Assembly: GCA_035914695.1 (NCBI GenBank)
Contig: JAMIQH010000234.1
Span: forward strand, 1 to 5,662
Origin: JAOSJT01 sp035914695
Lineage (GTDB): Bacteria; Bacteroidota; Ignavibacteria; SZUA-365
Length of the DNA stretch: 5,662 nucleotides
Reading direction: 5' to 3'
Shown here: positions 5,613 to 5,662 of the stretch, in pieces
Numbering within the stretch: position 1 is the stretch's first letter
Layout of the letters: each line of letters begins with the position of its first letter
Program-made: the position numbers and the translations under genes
Notes under the pieces: model-generated
What the model was told of the DNA's origin: nothing
The model's input: only the letters and a program-made list of their open reading frames with translations
Databases searched by the model: none

Positions 5613-5662
5613 ATGTATCTTCGAAAACTTCGACGAAAAAGCAGTACCGGCGACGCCCGCGA
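5613..5662 (+). CDS. 5' end of an open frame leaving the window; possibly a transposase
   Basis: An ATG at 5613 opens a frame of 16 complete codons to the window end, beginning MYLRKLRRKS and very rich in Arg/Lys. Several IS-element transposases, such as those of the IS1634 type, begin with M-F/Y-L-R followed by basic residues (from memory), and the repeat-rich approach would suit an insertion sequence. A G-rich stretch (5593-5601) lies 11 nt upstream, rather far for an SD. With so few residues, this could equally be another gene or a chance frame. Confidence 0.35.
   Translation, partial: MYLRKLRRKSSTGDAR

Noticed and set aside
5426..5614. 62-codon - strand frame
   Set aside because: No SD or motif; it spans two inverted repeats and overlaps the right-edge frame head-on.

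Overview
The window is a bacterial chromosomal segment dominated by housekeeping genes, almost all on the + strand. The organism is GC-rich in its genes. It uses GTG and probably TTG as well as ATG starts. Some genes have good Shine-Dalgarno (SD) sites (yajC, greA, tgt); others have weak or no visible sites (the zinc-ribbon gene, the Rrf2 gene, ribBA). Tgt begins in the style MHFTLEHTD...KARAG and carries SHIDGS, a form I associate with the Bacteroidota/Chlorobi/Ignavibacteria (FCB) side of the tree. The mixed SD use and TATATT-type -10 boxes point away from classic Bacteroidia. Placement in an FCB-like lineage is inference, with low to moderate confidence.

Layout. At 1-338 is a 325-nt intergenic region with what look like two divergent promoters. 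One points left to a gene whose first four codons lie at 1-13 on the - strand. The other points right. At 339-4367 is a tight same-strand cluster with gaps of 36, 56, 16 and 15 nt: an undescribed double zinc-ribbon protein, an Rrf2/IscR/NsrR-type iron-sulphur regulator, tgt (queuosine tRNA modification), yajC (Sec translocase accessory) and ribBA (riboflavin biosynthesis). At 4433-5026 is greA with its own sigma70-like promoter, and a complete terminator hairpin plus T-tract lies between that promoter and the greA start codon. A strong hairpin at 5045-5082 closes the greA unit.

From about 5083 to 5612 the sequence changes character. No convincing gene is seen. It is lower in GC in its right half and rich in repeats: a diverged 31-nt direct repeat, a REP-like palindrome built on GCAAAGACGC/TTGCGTT, a perfect 8-bp inverted repeat, and a C-run/G-run inverted repeat. 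A new reading frame opens at 5613 and runs off the window. Its first residues (MYLRKLRRKS) resemble the start of some insertion-sequence transposases, so the right edge may be the beginning of a mobile element.

How the genes fit together. Tgt, YajC and RibBA serve separate basic processes and are probably co-transcribed for convenience. The Rrf2 regulator could control its own operon through the promoter at 239-266 in response to iron-sulphur or NO/redox state, which is inference. The most interesting observations are the greA leader attenuator, which resembles the E. coli GraL arrangement, and the bookended double zinc-ribbon protein next to the Rrf2 regulator.
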